Positions 30,938-32,634 of a DNA stretch of 32,634 nucleotides are shown piece by piece (positions within the stretch are counted from its first letter, which is position 1; each line of letters begins with the position of its first letter). The position numbers were made by a program, and so were the translations under genes. The notes below the pieces were generated by a model. The model did no database searches. It saw only the letters and a list, made by a program, of their open reading frames with translations, and was not told where the DNA came from. The DNA is from JAFGHJ01 sp964418485 (GTDB lineage Bacteria > Hydrothermota > UBA3072), in assembly GCA_964418485.1 (NCBI GenBank), contig CAYQMH010000020.1, forward strand, positions 1 to 32,634. Reading direction: 5' to 3'.

Positions 30938-31417
30938 ATGGCTAAAAGGAGTAAAGAAAAGAGGATGAAAAAGGATTTACTCGCCTATTGCGGATTTTAT
31001 TGCGGTGCTTGCCTGGGTTATACCGGTGTAATCGCCGATGCTGCAGAGGATTTTAAAGCAGTGTTGGAAAAATATAAATTCGAGAAATCAGCTAAATATA
31101 TTCTCCCCGATCAACTTAAAGACTACGATAAAATTTTTGATAAAATAGTTTTTATGGCAAGTCTAAGATGCCCGATGGTCTGCAGGGAAAGAAAAGATGA
31201 TAATATAAACTGCGAAGTTAGAAAATGCTGTAGAAGTAAAGGTTTTTTTGCATGTTATGAGTGTGCTGACTTTGAAGTATGCAAAAAACTTAAATCGATG
31301 CTGGGAGGTGTTCATTATGAAGCTATAATTGAAAATTTAAAAGAAATCAAAGCGATAGGCCTCGAAGAATGGATAAGTAAAGGAAAAGCACATCATTACT
31401 GGGATAAAAAAGATTAA
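30938..31417 (+). CDS. DUF3795 cysteine-rich protein
   Basis: 159 residues, soluble. The ATG at 30938 follows a distant AGGGG; an ATG at codon 10 (30965), with AAGGAG 13 bases upstream, gives MKKDLLAYCGFYCGAC, the usual family opening, and is equally possible. Cysteine motifs are YCGFYCGAC near the start, LRCPMVCRE, and a CEVRKCCRSKGFFACYEC then CKKL cluster. This spacing matches DUF3795, a family thought to bind metal or an iron-sulfur cluster, with unknown role. The DUF2235 hydrolase gene follows 26 bases downstream, probably on the same transcript. Confidence 0.8.
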   Translation: MAKRSKEKRMKKDLLAYCGFYCGACLGYTGVIADAAEDFKAVLEKYKFEKSAKYILPDQLKDYDKIFDKIVFMASLRCPMVCRERKDDNINCEVRKCCRSKGFFACYECADFEVCKKLKSMLGGVHYEAIIENLKEIKAIGLEEWISKGKAHHYWDKKD

Positions 31418-31443
31418 AAATCAAAAAAGGAGAAATTAAAAAA

Positions 31444-32571
31444 ATGAGGATAGAAAAAGAATACAAGAAAGATTTTAGTGCCAAGCCTAAGGAAAGAAAT
31501 GTCTTCATATTTATGGACGGCACGTGGAACGATGAAAACGGAAGACAGGGAAGCGGACTTATTTCAAATGTTTTTAAGCTATACAGTTCTCTGGAAAAAG
31601 ATTCGGATACGCAGATATCGAGATATTTTAGAGGTATCGGAAATGACGATGATTACAATTTCTGGGGTAATTATATATGCGGGGGAACGGGTAAGGATGA
31701 AAAAAGAATTAGAGATGAGGCGTACGCAATGATTGCAAGAGAATATCAAACGGGAGATAGAATTCATATCTTTGGCTTCAGCAGGGGAGCGGCAAGCGCA
31801 AGAATGCTCGCCAATCAAGTTTATAAGGAAGGGATTCCCGAAAATATTAAAGTAATATGGGAAACGGCTGCCAACCGAACAACAAGAAATATTGAGGATA
31901 GATTTGTACGTTATATTTCAAGCGAAAAGAGATTCGGAGTTGATGTTGAGTTTTTAGGTGTATGGGATACGGTGGGAGCTTTCGGCATACCTATTAATAT
32001 TCTGGGGATACCTTTACAAAGATGGAATCTTTTTAAGAATATGCACGTGGCGAAAAACATAAAGAAGGCGGTTCATTGTGTTTGTATGGATGAGACAAGA
32101 ACTGCCTACGTGCCGACATTGATGAATTATAAACCAGGTGTGGTCGAAGAAGTCTGGTTCCCCGGAGTACATTCAGATATTGGTGGAAGTTATAAGGAAG
32201 ATGCGCTGGGAAAAATATCTCTCGAATTTATGGCTGAAAGACTTAAGAAACATTCTAAGAAACATAAGGTAAAAATTAAATTTAAGGAAGAAGTATTAAA
32301 GAGTTATACAACAGTAGGAGACGAAGAAGAATTCGTTTTTCACTTCTTCGGTCTTGGTTGGAAAAAATCAATAAGGAAAATTTATGTATTAAAAGATAAC
32401 AAAGAAGACGAAAATTTATCCCCAAAAATACACTCTTCGATGGTAGAATTACAGAGAAGCAGAAAAACAACGAGTCCTGTCCGGTTCGGAAAAATTGAAA
32501 AAACGATAAGAGTTCAGTATAATCCGCCAAACGCGAAAATTATAAGAGATAAATATGAAATTGTGGATTAA
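31444..32571 (+). CDS. DUF2235 (Tle1-like) alpha/beta hydrolase
   Basis: 375 residues with no signal peptide. It begins, after a short basic segment, with NVFIFMDGTWND, the usual DUF2235 opening. The nucleophile elbow is GFSRGAASAR (Ser113); GVWDTVGAFG supplies the acid (Asp175) and FPGVHSDIGG the histidine (His243), a full catalytic triad. DUF2235 includes the Tle1 phospholipase effectors of type VI secretion, but many members stand alone, and no VgrG, PAAR or immunity-like gene is visible here. The last ~110 residues are basic and less typical. AAGGAG lies 11 bases before the ATG. A lipase or esterase activity is likely; a toxin role is not shown. Confidence 0.85.
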   Translation: MRIEKEYKKDFSAKPKERNVFIFMDGTWNDENGRQGSGLISNVFKLYSSLEKDSDTQISRYFRGIGNDDDYNFWGNYICGGTGKDEKRIRDEAYAMIAREYQTGDRIHIFGFSRGAASARMLANQVYKEGIPENIKVIWETAANRTTRNIEDRFVRYISSEKRFGVDVEFLGVWDTVGAFGIPINILGIPLQRWNLFKNMHVAKNIKKAVHCVCMDETRTAYVPTLMNYKPGVVEEVWFPGVHSDIGGSYKEDALGKISLEFMAERLKKHSKKHKVKIKFKEEVLKSYTTVGDEEEFVFHFFGLGWKKSIRKIYVLKDNKEDENLSPKIHSSMVELQRSRKTTSPVRFGKIEKTIRVQYNPPNAKIIRDKYEIVD

Positions 32572-32577
32572 GAGAAT

Positions 32578-32592
32578 TAACCACAGAGAACG
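32578..32592. repeat. CACAGAG dispersed repeat copy at the window end
   Basis: AACCACAGAGAACG directly follows the DUF2235 stop and matches the CACAGAG repeat arms elsewhere. The remaining ~40 bases hold nothing else recognisable. Confidence 0.6.
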
Positions 32593-32634
32593 TTTATAAT
32601 GAGAAAAAGTCTTGATTCTTCAGGGGGTGGTAAT

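Noticed and set aside
31444..32571. Type VI secretion effector with immunity gene
   Set aside because: The DUF2235 fold fits, but no VgrG, Hcp, PAAR or immunity-like neighbour is visible in the window.

Overview
The window is AT-rich bacterial chromosome, probably from an uncultured member of the FCB superphylum or a related candidate phylum such as WOR-3/Stahlbacteria or Cloacimonadota. This rests on a giant gingipain-like protease with a C-terminal Por/FlgD-like sorting domain (type IX secretion style), stacked choice-of-anchor/ASH-type repeats, very short secretion leaders, and many short intergenic repeats of the 'TTCGTGCC..GTGTCTTTGTGGC' and 'CTCTGTG' type. No rRNA, tRNA, CRISPR array, transposase or phage gene was seen. 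The lineage is an inference.

Layout. (a) 1-3137, minus strand: a truncated formylglycine-generating-enzyme-like gene and a membrane-anchored beta-propeller gene that share a duplicated promoter/leader/anchor, then a lipoprotein GH11 xylanase with a CBM36/60-like module. (b) 3774-5576: a one-gene redox system fusing DUF1573, two thioredoxin-like domains and a CcdA/DsbD-like membrane domain. (c) 6041-10333: a compact surface-fibre-like locus with a secreted subunit that has its own terminator, then a promoter and four genes for a minor subunit-like protein, a two-Ig periplasmic chaperone-like protein, an outer-membrane barrel with two SdrD-B-like domains (usher-like) and a second paralogous subunit. 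This is the best candidate for an undescribed system. (d) 10580-14095: DUF1015, a DUF4015 glycosidase-like protein, RsmA with an altered catalytic motif, and a DUF123 nuclease-like protein, closely packed. (e) 14268-21014: a 2248-residue C25 protease in which three unrelated modules are nested in three copies of one host domain. (f) 21099-27950, minus strand: cstA, polA and two tandem flippase-like membrane proteins. (g) 28064-30351, minus strand: folB-folK-deoxynucleoside kinase-panC, overlapping or nearly so. (h) 30938-32571: a DUF3795 Cys-rich protein and a DUF2235 (Tle1-like) hydrolase.

Two genome-scale patterns stand out. First, three genes (the DUF1573 fusion, polA and folB) each carry a -35 / 16-nt spacer / -10 element ending 6-7 nt before the ATG with no Shine-Dalgarno sequence, which predicts leaderless mRNAs. 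Genes elsewhere in the window mostly have strong AGGAGG-like sites. Second, the dispersed repeats have been captured by coding sequence: one supplies the GTG start of the DUF123 gene and another the last dozen codons of a flippase-like gene.
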